Origin: CACORA01 sp044234625 | GTDB taxonomy: Bacteria; Planctomycetota; Planctomycetia; Pirellulales; UBA1268 | Direction of reading: 5' to 3' | Length of the DNA: 46,700 nucleotides | NCBI GenBank assembly: GCA_044234625.1 | Contig: JBIIIP010000007.1 | Coordinates: 1 to 46,700, forward strand | Shown: one piece after another, positions 1 through 8,005 of the stretch | How the letters are laid out: each line of letters opens with the position of its first letter | Position numbering within the stretch: position 1 is the first letter of the stretch | Notes under the pieces: model-generated | Told to the model about the DNA's origin: nothing | Databases searched by the model: none | Seen by the model: only the letters and a program-made list of their open reading frames with translations | Made by a program: the position numbers and the translations under genes

Positions 1-509
1 ATCCGCGGGGTCTGGGCGGACGGGGCGAGCAGGCACGCGTCGCAGAGAGGGGCGAGCAGGCCGCCGTCGGCTCCGGTGAACCCGATCGTGACGGCACCCC
101 GCTCGCGGGCCGCCCGGAGCGCCTCGAGCACGTTCGCCGATTTCCCGCTCGTGCTGATGCCCACCACGCAGTCCTGCGGGCCGACGCAGGCCCGCACCTG
201 GCGGGCGAAGACCTGGGAGAAGTCGTAGTCGTTGCCGATCGCCGTGAGGATCGAGGTGTTGCAGGTCAGGGCGACCGCTGGGAGTGGCCGGCGCTCGCGG
301 AGGAACCGCCCCACGAACTCGGCCGCGACGTGCTGGGCGTCGGCGGCGCTGCCGCCGTTGCCGCAGAGGTAGATCGTGCCGCCGCCGTCGAGGCAGGCTT
401 TGAGCCGCACGGCGATCGCCGCCAGCGTGCCGAAATGCTCGGCGAGCGCGGAGATGGCCGCGATGCTGTCGCGGTGCTGGGCGAGGAGGTGAGCGTCGTG
501 CGTCGTCAT
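1..509 (-). CDS. gmhA: D-sedoheptulose-7-phosphate isomerase (partial, C-terminus cut by window edge)
   Basis: First enzyme of the ADP-heptose pathway: isomerises sedoheptulose 7-phosphate to D-glycero-manno-heptose 7-phosphate in the cytoplasm. I translated it by hand from the reverse strand. It begins MTTHDAHLLAQHRDSI and contains the SIS-domain signature CGNGGSAADAQHVAAEFVGR (about residues 50-69), then AIGNDYDF, and later the phosphosugar-binding stretch GISTSGKSANVLEAL, all typical of GmhA. About 169 residues are present; family members run to about 190-200, so only the tail is missing. The start is the ATG ending at 509, with an AAGG tract about 10 bases upstream. A gmhB-type phosphatase lies 0.9 kb away on the other strand, which supports the heptose assignment. 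Confidence 0.9.
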   Translation of the reverse strand, partial: MTTHDAHLLAQHRDSIAAISALAEHFGTLAAIAVRLKACLDGGGTIYLCGNGGSAADAQHVAAEFVGRFLRERRPLPAVALTCNTSILTAIGNDYDFSQVFARQVRACVGPQDCVVGISTSGKSANVLEALRAARERGAVTIGFTGADGGLLAPLCDACLLAPSAQTPR

Positions 510-578
510 GGAGCGATCCCTTGCCCAAAGTATGACTCGGCCCGTCGGCCCCGTCATCGAGGCTGTGCCAGGCGGCCG

Positions 579-1307
579 TCAGGAGATGGCCAGTCCCCGC
601 GGAAACGCCAGCAGGCCGCCGCATTCGGCGATGAGTCTGCGAGCATCGTCGCCCGCCCTGTAGCCGAAGAAAAGCACCCGCACGTCATCCACCGCGATGA
701 ACGGCCGAACACGATTCACAACGGCGAGAAATTCGTGCACCTCCGTTGCCGTGATATTCGTTTTCACCTCGCAGAGCACAACCACTGGCGCGCCCTGGCG
801 CATGCCTCGGTAGATGACATCGATCTCGGATGAGCCGCTGGCAGGGCCGAGGAACTCGGGCATCGCCGACCGCGTCTCGAAGCCAAGCGCCTGCTCGAGC
901 AGTGCGGGAATCCGCTCCATCGCGTAGCCCTCGAGCCCCTGTCCGACGGAAAGGGCGATTCCGCCGACCTGCTTGCGGAGGTCGTTTTGACCCCACACGA
1001 GATCCGTCGTCACCCGCACAAGGTCCTTGATCTCGTCCCGAATCTCCTCGTGGGAGGCGGTCAGCCGCTCGATTCGCACCTCCGTCCGCTGCTGGGCCTC
1101 GGTCAGTTGCCCGAGTCGCACATCGGTCTGGCGTTGCACAGCCACGATATCCTCGAGGACGGAACGTATCTCGTTCATTTCACGCTTTGTCACGAGCGGT
1201 TCGTATGAGTCATAGATGCAGGTGGCGAGCAGGTGGGTCTGCTGCTCCGTGAAACCGGGCTGGAGGTGGCGCTTGATGTCGTCGAGCGAGGTGAGCATGT
1301 GGTGCAT
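579..1307 (-). CDS. Coiled-coil protein with PD-(D/E)XK nuclease-like C-terminal domain
   Basis: About 242 residues. The N-terminal half (about 40-110) is a charged helical region rich in E, R, Q and V in heptad-like spacing (EIRSVLEDIVAVQRQTDVRL onward), likely a coiled coil. The C-terminal half holds an EIDVIYRG strand followed about 15 residues later by VVLCEVKTNI, which matches the D...ExK core of PD-(D/E)XK folds (Asp in EIDV, Glu and Lys in CEVK). This resembles DUF3782-type restriction-nuclease-like proteins common in cyanobacteria and planctomycetes. Cellular role unknown; DNA cleavage is only inferred from the fold. The start could also be the ATG three codons in (1298). It is unrelated to its heptose-pathway neighbours and is transcribed divergently from gmhB across a dyad-containing spacer. 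Confidence 0.7.
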   Translation of the reverse strand: MHHMLTSLDDIKRHLQPGFTEQQTHLLATCIYDSYEPLVTKREMNEIRSVLEDIVAVQRQTDVRLGQLTEAQQRTEVRIERLTASHEEIRDEIKDLVRVTTDLVWGQNDLRKQVGGIALSVGQGLEGYAMERIPALLEQALGFETRSAMPEFLGPASGSSEIDVIYRGMRQGAPVVVLCEVKTNITATEVHEFLAVVNRVRPFIAVDDVRVLFFGYRAGDDARRLIAECGGLLAFPRGLAIS

Positions 1308-1369
1308 CTCTCATGCGGTTCCCAAATTATTTTTGCCAGCTTTGTGGCTGTCGGCAATCATGCGCAAAG

Positions 1370-1387
1370 AGTATACAAATGTATACT
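1370..1387. promoter_or_regulatory. Operator-like perfect dyad
   Basis: AGTATAC-AAAT-GTATACT: two 7-base arms around a 4-base spacer, in an AT-richer spacer between two divergent starts (1307 minus, 1431 plus). The symmetry and site suggest a dimeric repressor site controlling one or both genes. No binding protein is identified in the window. Confidence 0.45.
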
Positions 1388-1430
1388 TCCTTATCAAGCA
1401 ACCAATCGGCTCGTCGTTTACAGTATCGTC

Positions 1431-1982
1431 ATGACCTCACGCCGAACTCCGCCGCAGGCCGTCTTCCTCGACCGCGATGGCACGCTCATCGAGAATCGGC
1501 ATTACCTCGCGTCGCCGGAGGGCGTGGTGCTGCTGCCCGGCGTCAGCGAGGCGATCGCCCTGGCCCGTGCCGGCGGTGCGAAGCTCTTCCTGTTCACGAA
1601 CCAGTCTGGCATCGGCCGGGGGTATTTCACGCTCGCCGACGTCGAGGCCCAGAACCGGCGGATGCTCGAACTGCTCGGCTTTGGGGACGACCTCTTCGAG
1701 CGGATCTGCATCGCGCCCGAGCGGCCCGATGAGCCACCCGTCTACCGCAAGCCCTCGCCCCGGTTCATCCAGGAGATGCTCGCGGAGCACGCGGTTGCCG
1801 CGGAGGGGGCGTGGATGGTGGGAGATGCGCCGAGCGACTGGGAGGCGGGGATCGCCGCCGGCATCCGCACGGCGGCGATCGTGCCTGATCCGGCGGCGGA
1901 CGCCGCGCGGGAGCGGCTGCAGGCGCTGGGCGTCGTCGGCTACGCGACCCTGCTCGAGTGGTCGAAGGCCGTGTTCGGGTGA
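1431..1982 (+). CDS. gmhB: D-glycero-D-manno-heptose-1,7-bisphosphate 7-phosphatase-like HAD hydrolase
   Basis: About 183 residues, cytoplasmic HAD phosphatase of the histidinol-phosphatase/GmhB type, expected to remove the 7-phosphate from heptose bisphosphate. Visible HAD motifs: FLDRDGTLIENRHYL (motif I, nucleophile Asp), LFTNQSGIGRGYF (motif II), YRKPSPRFIQEML (motif III Lys) and MVGDAPSDWEAG (motif IV acidic pair). Classical GmhB has a zinc loop of one His and three Cys just before the RKP motif; here that stretch reads CIAPERPDEPPVYRKP, so the zinc ligands are essentially absent. The start is placed at the ATG directly before TSRRTPPQAVFLDRDG; the frame is open further upstream, but that part overlaps the divergent gene and lacks family similarity. 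Partner of the gmhA fragment at the left edge. Confidence 0.85.
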   Translation: MTSRRTPPQAVFLDRDGTLIENRHYLASPEGVVLLPGVSEAIALARAGGAKLFLFTNQSGIGRGYFTLADVEAQNRRMLELLGFGDDLFERICIAPERPDEPPVYRKPSPRFIQEMLAEHAVAAEGAWMVGDAPSDWEAGIAAGIRTAAIVPDPAADAARERLQALGVVGYATLLEWSKAVFG

Positions 1983-1993
1983 AAAAAGCCCCG

Positions 1994-3850
1994 TCAGGGC
2001 GTGTCGCTCTTCGCTGGCGAGGCGTCGTTTTGGAGCACGAAGCAAGCCAGATCGCCCGTCGCATTCCGGAGCGGTGGTTTCGTGTAGCCGAGTTCCAAGA
2101 GCACCTCTTCGATCCCCTTGCCGCGGTCGGGGAAGCCGTTGCGGTTGATGTAGATCGCAGAGAAGCCGAGCCGCCGCAGCTCGTCGACGGTGAGCCGCGC
2201 GTTGGCGGCGTTCACGCGGATTTGTCCGGCCGCCTGATCGAGCGTCGCGCCCTCGAAAAATTTCGCCTGCACCGCGGGCTGCCACCGCTCCCGTTCGCGG
2301 CCCTTGTGCGTGCCGAACGAAAATCGGAGGTGCTTGCTGAAGAGATAGGGCCGGAAGTGATCGTAGGGCGGCATGCCGGCGATCGGCGACTCGGGAAATT
2401 CCATCACCGGCATCTGAAACACCATGGCGCCGTCGGGCAGCGCGGCCTCCATCTTCTCCGTGAACTCGCGGTCGGCGGCCACCTGCCGGTCGATCGTGGC
2501 CCGGAGTTCGGCGGTCGGAGCCCGCGGCACCTGATCCCACAGGATGATGCCGCAGAGGATGGCCGCGGCCGCCATCCAGAGCCGTTTCGTGGCTACCTCG
2601 CCCGTCTTGGCCTCTGCCGCGGTTTGCAGGTCGGAGAGCCGCCGCGCCGCCCAGAGCAGCGTGATCGCGAGGATCACGATGCTATAGCGGCAGCCGCCAC
2701 GAAACATCGTGAATCCCGTCATGGCCCCGATGAGCGCATTCAGGCCGCCCGTCGTGAACATGAGCACGATCCACAGCACCTGCCAGGCCTCGAGCGGCAC
2801 GTCTTTCTCGCGGCCGCGGATCAGGCAGGCAACCGAGGCGGCTACCAGCCAGACCAGGCAGGCGAGCCCCACGAGGCCCTGGTAGGAGGCTCCGTCCTCA
2901 TCGTTGAGCACGGCTTCCTTGCGGTGGGCGATGGAGAAATCCCGCATGGCTTCGTCGCGGTGCGTAACCGGCGGAATGAAGAGGTCCTTGATCTTGAGGC
3001 CGTAGATCTCGAGCCACCTGTATTCGCGGACGAGGGCGCCGTCGTTCGCCCCGTAGGCGGCCTTGTAGGTCCAGGTATCGAGGTTGCTCACGGCGAAGCC
3101 GATCGCAGCGGCGCCGATCACGGCGAGCGCGGCGAGAAACGCCGGTCGGGCCCGCGTGCGCAGGTAGCGGATCGCCGCCCCGAGCAGCGTGAGCTGGCAG
3201 AGGATGTTGGTGTAGTAGACGTTGAGCAGGCCGGTGAGGAAGCCGATGCCGGTCGCCTGCTTGAAGCGTCGGGACCATGGCTCGATGCCGGGATCGGTCG
3301 CGACCCACCGCCAGACGAGCGTGAAGAGGGGCACGTGCCAGGCCCATTCGATTGCGGAATGGTGTGGCGACTGCGCGAACATGTAGGGGGAGAGTCCATA
3401 GGCGAGGCCGCCGACGACCGACCAGAGGGGGCTGCATCCGCTCACGCGGGCCACACCGAAGAACGTGCCGGCGGCGAGGAGATGGCCGAGGAGGAGCACC
3501 GCGTTCAAGCCGCCGACGACACCGAAGATTCTCGCGGCCAGCACGAGCACGAGGCCGTGGAGTTCGTCGAGACTCGGCCAGTCGGTCCAGTTGGCCTCGA
3601 ATGGGGCGTTGAGCCGGCGGACAGTTTTCCAGAGAAAAGGAGTGGCTTCGCCTTCCGTGCCGGCTTTGAGTCCCGCGAAGACGGCGATGATATCGGATTT
3701 CGAGGGGTCTTCCAGATAGGCCGGCGGCCGCCCCAGGTCGGCGGGCGACCGCGTGCCTGTGGCGGCGCACCAGCCGAGGAGGACGAGGCCCAGAAGCGCG
3801 GCCAAGGGCCACCAGCGCGCCGCGGCGGACGTGGAAAGGAGCGCTTTCAT
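1994..3850 (-). CDS. Polytopic membrane protein, GT-C glycosyltransferase/YfhO-like
   Basis: About 618 residues. An N-terminal membrane anchor (WWPLAALLGLVLLGWCA) is followed by roughly ten hydrophobic segments, for example LVLVLAARIFGVVGG, GFLTGLLNVYYTNILC, PAFLAALAVIGAAAIGFAV, LVWLVAASVACLI, VLWIVLMFTTGGLNALIG and MAAAAILCGIILW. It ends in a soluble, probably extracytoplasmic domain of about 150 residues. This layout is that of lipid-linked-sugar GT-C transferases and YfhO/DUF6311-type proteins found in polysaccharide loci, but I see no diagnostic catalytic motif. The start is set at the Met before KALLSTSAAARWW because it gives a clean N-terminal anchor; a longer frame up to 3994 would run into the divergent promoter region. 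It converges on gmhB with an 11-base gap. Confidence 0.6.
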   Translation of the reverse strand: MKALLSTSAAARWWPLAALLGLVLLGWCAATGTRSPADLGRPPAYLEDPSKSDIIAVFAGLKAGTEGEATPFLWKTVRRLNAPFEANWTDWPSLDELHGLVLVLAARIFGVVGGLNAVLLLGHLLAAGTFFGVARVSGCSPLWSVVGGLAYGLSPYMFAQSPHHSAIEWAWHVPLFTLVWRWVATDPGIEPWSRRFKQATGIGFLTGLLNVYYTNILCQLTLLGAAIRYLRTRARPAFLAALAVIGAAAIGFAVSNLDTWTYKAAYGANDGALVREYRWLEIYGLKIKDLFIPPVTHRDEAMRDFSIAHRKEAVLNDEDGASYQGLVGLACLVWLVAASVACLIRGREKDVPLEAWQVLWIVLMFTTGGLNALIGAMTGFTMFRGGCRYSIVILAITLLWAARRLSDLQTAAEAKTGEVATKRLWMAAAAILCGIILWDQVPRAPTAELRATIDRQVAADREFTEKMEAALPDGAMVFQMPVMEFPESPIAGMPPYDHFRPYLFSKHLRFSFGTHKGRERERWQPAVQAKFFEGATLDQAAGQIRVNAANARLTVDELRRLGFSAIYINRNGFPDRGKGIEEVLLELGYTKPPLRNATGDLACFVLQNDASPAKSDTP

Positions 3851-3999
3851 GCGGTGCAGTGTGGATGACGACCGATCTCGGCGTGCCCAAATGTACCTCA
3901 CCGTCATGTTCCGTGACACGCCCGCGGCCCCGGCAGAAGGGCTCACGGATGTGGTATCTTTGCAGTATTCCCGGGTCGCCCTGCCGACGTGCATGCCGC

Positions 4000-5493
4000 A
4001 TGGAAAAACCCCTCGTCATCTTCGAGATGGCCAACAACCACATGGGTGACGTGGCCCATGGGTCGGCCGTCATCCGTGCTTTCGCCGCCGTGGCCCGGCC
4101 GTTTCAGGACGCGTTCCGCTTTGCCTTCAAGCTGCAATACCGCGACCTGGATTCGTTCATCCATCCCGCGTTCAAGGGGCGGGACGACGTCAAATACGTG
4201 AAGCGTTTCGAGTCGACGCGGCTCGAGGCCGAGGCATTTGATTCGCTTCTGGCCGTGATGCGCGAATGCGGATTCACCACCGCCTGCACGCCGTTCGACG
4301 AGCCGTCGGTCGACCGCATCGAGGCCCAGGGAATCGACATCGTCAAGATCGCCTCCTGCTCGTTCACCGACTGGCCGCTGCTCGAACGCATTGCGAAGGT
4401 CGATAAGCCGATCATCGCCTCGACCGCCGGCGCCGGGCTGGCCGACATCGACGCCGTGGTCAGTTTCTTCCAGCACCGCAACAAGCGGCTCACGATCCTG
4501 CACTGCGTGGCGGAATATCCGACGCCGCCGGAGAAGCTCGCGATCAACCAGATCGAGCTGCTGAGGACGCGCTATCCGGGTGTCACCGTGGGATTCTCCA
4601 CGCACGAGCCGCCGGCCCTGACCACCGCGATCATGCTCGCCTTGGCGAAGGGGGCGAGCGTTATCGAGAAGCATGTGGGCCTGCCGACGGAAAAGTACCC
4701 CAACAACGCCTATTCGGCGTCGCCAGAGCAGATTTCCGCCTGGCTGGCCGCCGGTCGGGATGCCTTGGCGATGCTCGGCACGGATGCCCGCATCCAGCCT
4801 TCCGCCGGCGAACTCGACTCGCTCGGGTCGTTGCAGCGCGGTGTGTTTGCCAAGCGAGACCTTCCCGCGGGGCACGTGCCCGCCGACGGCGACGTGTTCT
4901 TCGCGTTCCCGGCGGCTGCGGGCCAGGTGACGGCCAACCAGTGGTCGAAATACGCCCGCTATGAGCTGACCCGGCCGCTCGCGGCCCTCGCCCCACTCAT
5001 GGCGGAAGGCACGAACGTGAAGCACCTCCGCGAACTGGTGCTCCAGCATGTGGAGGCCGTCCGCCACCTGCTGCGGACGAGCGGCGTAAGCCTGCCTGGA
5101 AAGGCCGATCTCGAACTCTCGCACCATTACGGCCTCGAGCGGTTTGGCGAGCATGGCCTCACGATGCTCACGGTGGTGAACCGGGCCTATTGCAAGAAGA
5201 TCCTGGTTCTCCTCCCCGGCCAGGCGCACCCCGAACAGTTCCACAAGCAGAAGGAGGAGACGTTCGTCGTGCTTCACGGCTCGATGACGGTGGCCCTCGA
5301 CCGCGTGGAGCAAGAGGCGAAGGCGGGCGACGTGATCACGGTGGAGCGCGGCGTGAAGCACGCGATGCGGTCAGCGGGCGGGTGCGTGTTCGAGGAGATT
5401 TCCTCGACGCACTACACCGACGACTCCTACTACACCGATCCGGCCATCGCGGCCAACAAGAGCCGCAAGACACATCTCACGCACTGGATGTAG
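4000..5493 (+). CDS. NeuB-family (sialic-acid-synthase-like) enzyme with SAF domain and C-terminal cupin
   Basis: About 497 residues against about 350 for ordinary NeuB. Residues 1-260 form the NeuB TIM barrel: VIFEMANNHMGD at the N-terminus, IVKIASCSFTDWPLL, LHCVAEYPTPPE, VGFSTHEPP and SVIEKHVGL are family landmarks; such enzymes condense phosphoenolpyruvate with an amino-sugar or aldose. Residues about 276-345 (SLQRGVFAKRDLPAGH onward) resemble the SAF/antifreeze-like domain. A linker leads to a cupin at about 396-475 with likely metal ligands His410, His415, Glu419/420 and His454. The cupin may act on the sugar before or after condensation; this is inference. First gene of a compact + operon: the TPP enzyme starts 5 bases after its stop. 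The start is the ATG at EKPLVIFEM, where family similarity begins. Confidence 0.85.
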   Translation: MEKPLVIFEMANNHMGDVAHGSAVIRAFAAVARPFQDAFRFAFKLQYRDLDSFIHPAFKGRDDVKYVKRFESTRLEAEAFDSLLAVMRECGFTTACTPFDEPSVDRIEAQGIDIVKIASCSFTDWPLLERIAKVDKPIIASTAGAGLADIDAVVSFFQHRNKRLTILHCVAEYPTPPEKLAINQIELLRTRYPGVTVGFSTHEPPALTTAIMLALAKGASVIEKHVGLPTEKYPNNAYSASPEQISAWLAAGRDALAMLGTDARIQPSAGELDSLGSLQRGVFAKRDLPAGHVPADGDVFFAFPAAAGQVTANQWSKYARYELTRPLAALAPLMAEGTNVKHLRELVLQHVEAVRHLLRTSGVSLPGKADLELSHHYGLERFGEHGLTMLTVVNRAYCKKILVLLPGQAHPEQFHKQKEETFVVLHGSMTVALDRVEQEAKAGDVITVERGVKHAMRSAGGCVFEEISSTHYTDDSYYTDPAIAANKSRKTHLTHWM

Positions 5494-5498
5494 CCTTC

Positions 5499-7334
5499 AT
5501 GCGGGTGGCCGACTATCTCGTGCGCCGGCTCGCCGACCTGGGTGTCGAGCACGTCTTCATGCTGCCTGGCGGTGGCGCGATGCACCTGAACGACGCGCTC
5601 ACGCTCGAGCCGCGGATCAGGCCCGTCCCGTGCCACCACGAGCAGGCCTGCGGGATCGCTGCCGAAGCCTACGGTCGCGTGAAGGAAACCTTCGGCGTGG
5701 CGATGGTGACCACCGGCCCGGGCGCCACGAACGTCTTGACGCCGGTCGTGGGGGCGTGGATCGAGTCGGTGCCGCTGCTGGTGATTTCAGGGCAGGTGAA
5801 GACGGCTGATCGCCTCAAGGGCCGTCCGCTACGGCAGACGGGCGTGCAGGAAGTGGACATCGTGCCGATGGTCCGCGGCTGCACGAAATACGCGGTCACG
5901 CTCGAGAAGGCCGCCGACGTCCGCCGCGAGTTCGAGCGGGTGATCCACGAGATGCTGGCTGGCCGCAAGGGCCCGGTCTGGATCGACGTGCCGCTCGACA
6001 TCCAGGGAGCGCAGGTCGACCCCGATTCGCTCGAGGCCTTTGATCCGTCGCCGGAATGTGCGGCCACCGGTCGATCACTCTGCACGGCGGTTGACCAAGT
6101 CGTCGGGCTGCTGTCCGCGGCTGAACGGCCGCTGATCCTGGCGGGGCACGGCGTGCGGCTGGCGGGCGCTGCCAAGCAGTTTCGCACACTCGTCGACGCG
6201 CTTGGCGTGCCGGTAGTCACGACTTGGAATGCCCTCGACCTGCTTCCGTGGGACCATCCGCTCTCCGTGGGCCGGCCGGGCGTGGTCGCGTCGCGGGCAC
6301 CGAATTTCGCGGTGCAGAACTGCGACCTTTTGATCGCCATCGGCAGCCGGCTCGACAATGTGATCACGGCGTACAACCCGCGTGGGTTCGCCCGTGGAGC
6401 GAAGAAGGTCGTCGTGGACGTCGACCAGCACGAGTTGGAAAAACTCGACATGGAGGTCGCTGTCTCCGTTCAGGCCGATGCCCGCCAGTTCATCGACCTC
6501 ATGTTGGAAAGGAATCCGTCGCTCACACCTGCAAGTGCAAAGTGGGTGGGCCGCTGCCAATCCTGGAAGACGCGCTACGCCGTGGACGCGCCGCCGGCTG
6601 GGGCGGCAATTTCGCACCCTGCGTTCGTGAAGGCGTTGTCGGAGGTGGCGCCCGCCGACAGCGTCGTGGGCACGGGGAGTTCCGGGCTGGCGGTCGAGGC
6701 CTTTTACCTCGCGTTTCGCAACAAGCCGGGGCAGCGGGTGTTCCTGACCTCAGGTCTCGGATCGATGGGCTACGGCCTGCCGGCGGCGATCGGCGCCTGC
6801 CTGGCGACCGGCTCGCGGCCGATGATCTGCGTGGAGGGGGATGGCAGCCTGATGCTCAATCTCCAGGAGCTTGCGACGCTGCAAGGGATGGAATTGCCCA
6901 TTTGCCTGGTCGTAATGAACAACCGCGGCTACTGCTCGATCCGCAACACGCAGCGCAACTACTTCAATTCCCGGTTCGTCGGCACGGACCCGGAGCATCG
7001 CCTGTGGATGCCGGATCCGGAGAAGGTGGCGGCGGCGTTCGACCTGCCGTTTGCGCGCATCACGTCCCCGGCGACGCTCCAGGACGATCTGCGAAAGGCG
7101 CTCGAGTTGCCTCGGCCGTGCATCGTGGACGTGCATCTCGCGACCGACGAGCAGCTCTCGCCGAAGGCCGCGGCGCTCCCGCAGCCCGACGGCTCGATGC
7201 TGTCGATGCCGCTCGAGGATATGAGCCCGTTGCTGACGCTGGAGCAGTTGGAGGCGGAAATGATCGTGCCGCTGCATGCCCAGTCGCGGACAGCACGAAG
7301 TTCCCCCCAGCAGGGCGTAAGCTCCACGCGGTGA
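5499..7334 (+). CDS. Thiamine-diphosphate-dependent enzyme, acetolactate-synthase/YerE-like
   Basis: About 611 residues with the three domains of the acetolactate synthase superfamily. The catalytic-Glu segment is PCHHEQACGIAAEAYGR (Glu48), followed by MVTTGPGATN. The central domain spans about 190-350. The ThDP-binding motif starts at EGDGSLMLN (446 on) and ends about 25 residues later at VVMNNRGY. It should decarboxylate a 2-keto acid such as pyruvate and pass the activated aldehyde to an acceptor. Branched-chain amino acid synthesis is unlikely because no ilvN, ilvC or ilvD is nearby, while NeuB-like and rfbFGH sugar genes are. The closest functional precedent is YerE of Yersinia, which attaches a two-carbon unit to CDP-4-keto-3,6-dideoxyglucose. 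It ends by overlapping the next start (TGATG). Confidence 0.8.
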   Translation: MRVADYLVRRLADLGVEHVFMLPGGGAMHLNDALTLEPRIRPVPCHHEQACGIAAEAYGRVKETFGVAMVTTGPGATNVLTPVVGAWIESVPLLVISGQVKTADRLKGRPLRQTGVQEVDIVPMVRGCTKYAVTLEKAADVRREFERVIHEMLAGRKGPVWIDVPLDIQGAQVDPDSLEAFDPSPECAATGRSLCTAVDQVVGLLSAAERPLILAGHGVRLAGAAKQFRTLVDALGVPVVTTWNALDLLPWDHPLSVGRPGVVASRAPNFAVQNCDLLIAIGSRLDNVITAYNPRGFARGAKKVVVDVDQHELEKLDMEVAVSVQADARQFIDLMLERNPSLTPASAKWVGRCQSWKTRYAVDAPPAGAAISHPAFVKALSEVAPADSVVGTGSSGLAVEAFYLAFRNKPGQRVFLTSGLGSMGYGLPAAIGACLATGSRPMICVEGDGSLMLNLQELATLQGMELPICLVVMNNRGYCSIRNTQRNYFNSRFVGTDPEHRLWMPDPEKVAAAFDLPFARITSPATLQDDLRKALELPRPCIVDVHLATDEQLSPKAAALPQPDGSMLSMPLEDMSPLLTLEQLEAEMIVPLHAQSRTARSSPQQGVSSTR

Positions 7335-8005
7335 TGATCGGGATGATGAACGCGATACTCATCTGTGATCTCGATGGCACGCTGATCGATTCGTATGCAG
7401 CTATCGCCCAGGCCCTGAACCACGCATGCCTTCAGGCAGGCATTCGGCCTAGAGAGCCCCTTGACCGCTCTATTGTCGGCCCACCTCTGGACCAGTTGCT
7501 CCGGTCCGTCACTGGACTCACGGATAGCCGCGAAATGACTCGCGTCCGTGACTTCTTCACTGCTGAGTACGACCAGCGCGCTTGCCAGCGATCTCAGCCA
7601 TACGACGGTGTTGACGAGATGCTGCGCGATGCCCGAACGCGCAGAATGACGCTCGCCTTAGCAACAAACAAGCGTTACAGACCGACCCATGCGATTCTCG
7701 CCCATTTGGCGTGGGAGGGGTTCTTTTGTCGCGTGGAAGCCGTGGATTCAGTACATGGATGCACGCGACGCAAGTCCGAGATGCTTTTGTCCATTACGGA
7801 ATCCCTAGGAGCCACACCATCCTCCGTAGCGTATCTGGGAGACACTCATTCGGACGCAGTCGATGCGTCCATCGCTGGAGTCGCGTTTATCGGCGCGGGC
7901 TGGGGCCGGCAAACGACATTACGACGCGACGCTCAATACCCCGTTGCCTATGCTCCGAGCGAAGTAATCGACTACGTCATTCGTAACCTTGGTGGAGACA
8001 AGTGA
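7334..8005 (+). CDS. HAD-superfamily phosphatase (phosphoglycolate-phosphatase-like)
   Basis: About 223 residues. HAD motifs are clear: LICDLDGTLIDSY (nucleophile), LALATNKR (motif II), RRKSEMLL (motif III Lys) and AYLGDTHSDAVDA (motif IV), with a helical cap at about 25-95 as in Gph/PGP-type enzymes. The substrate is probably a sugar phosphate made or used by the neighbouring NeuB-like or glycosyl-transfer steps; that is inference. The ATG overlaps the upstream stop by one base and the stop overlaps the next gene, so the three genes are translationally coupled. Met codons at +4 and +5 are alternative starts. Codon use is markedly less GC-biased than in the TPP gene just before it: this is the left edge of a GC-poorer segment. 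Confidence 0.8.
   Translation: MIGMMNAILICDLDGTLIDSYAAIAQALNHACLQAGIRPREPLDRSIVGPPLDQLLRSVTGLTDSREMTRVRDFFTAEYDQRACQRSQPYDGVDEMLRDARTRRMTLALATNKRYRPTHAILAHLAWEGFFCRVEAVDSVHGCTRRKSEMLLSITESLGATPSSVAYLGDTHSDAVDASIAGVAFIGAGWGRQTTLRRDAQYPVAYAPSEVIDYVIRNLGGDK

Noticed and set aside
1958..3868. Uninterrupted plus-strand frame of more than 600 codons
   Set aside because: It is antisense to the membrane protein at 1994-3850; its product is rich in E, R, G and H without any family motif, the usual shadow of GC-rich coding.
5499..7334. Biosynthetic acetolactate synthase (ilvB)
   Set aside because: No small subunit or other branched-chain amino acid genes nearby, and it is embedded between sugar-metabolism genes; the superfamily assignment stands, the ilvB label does not.
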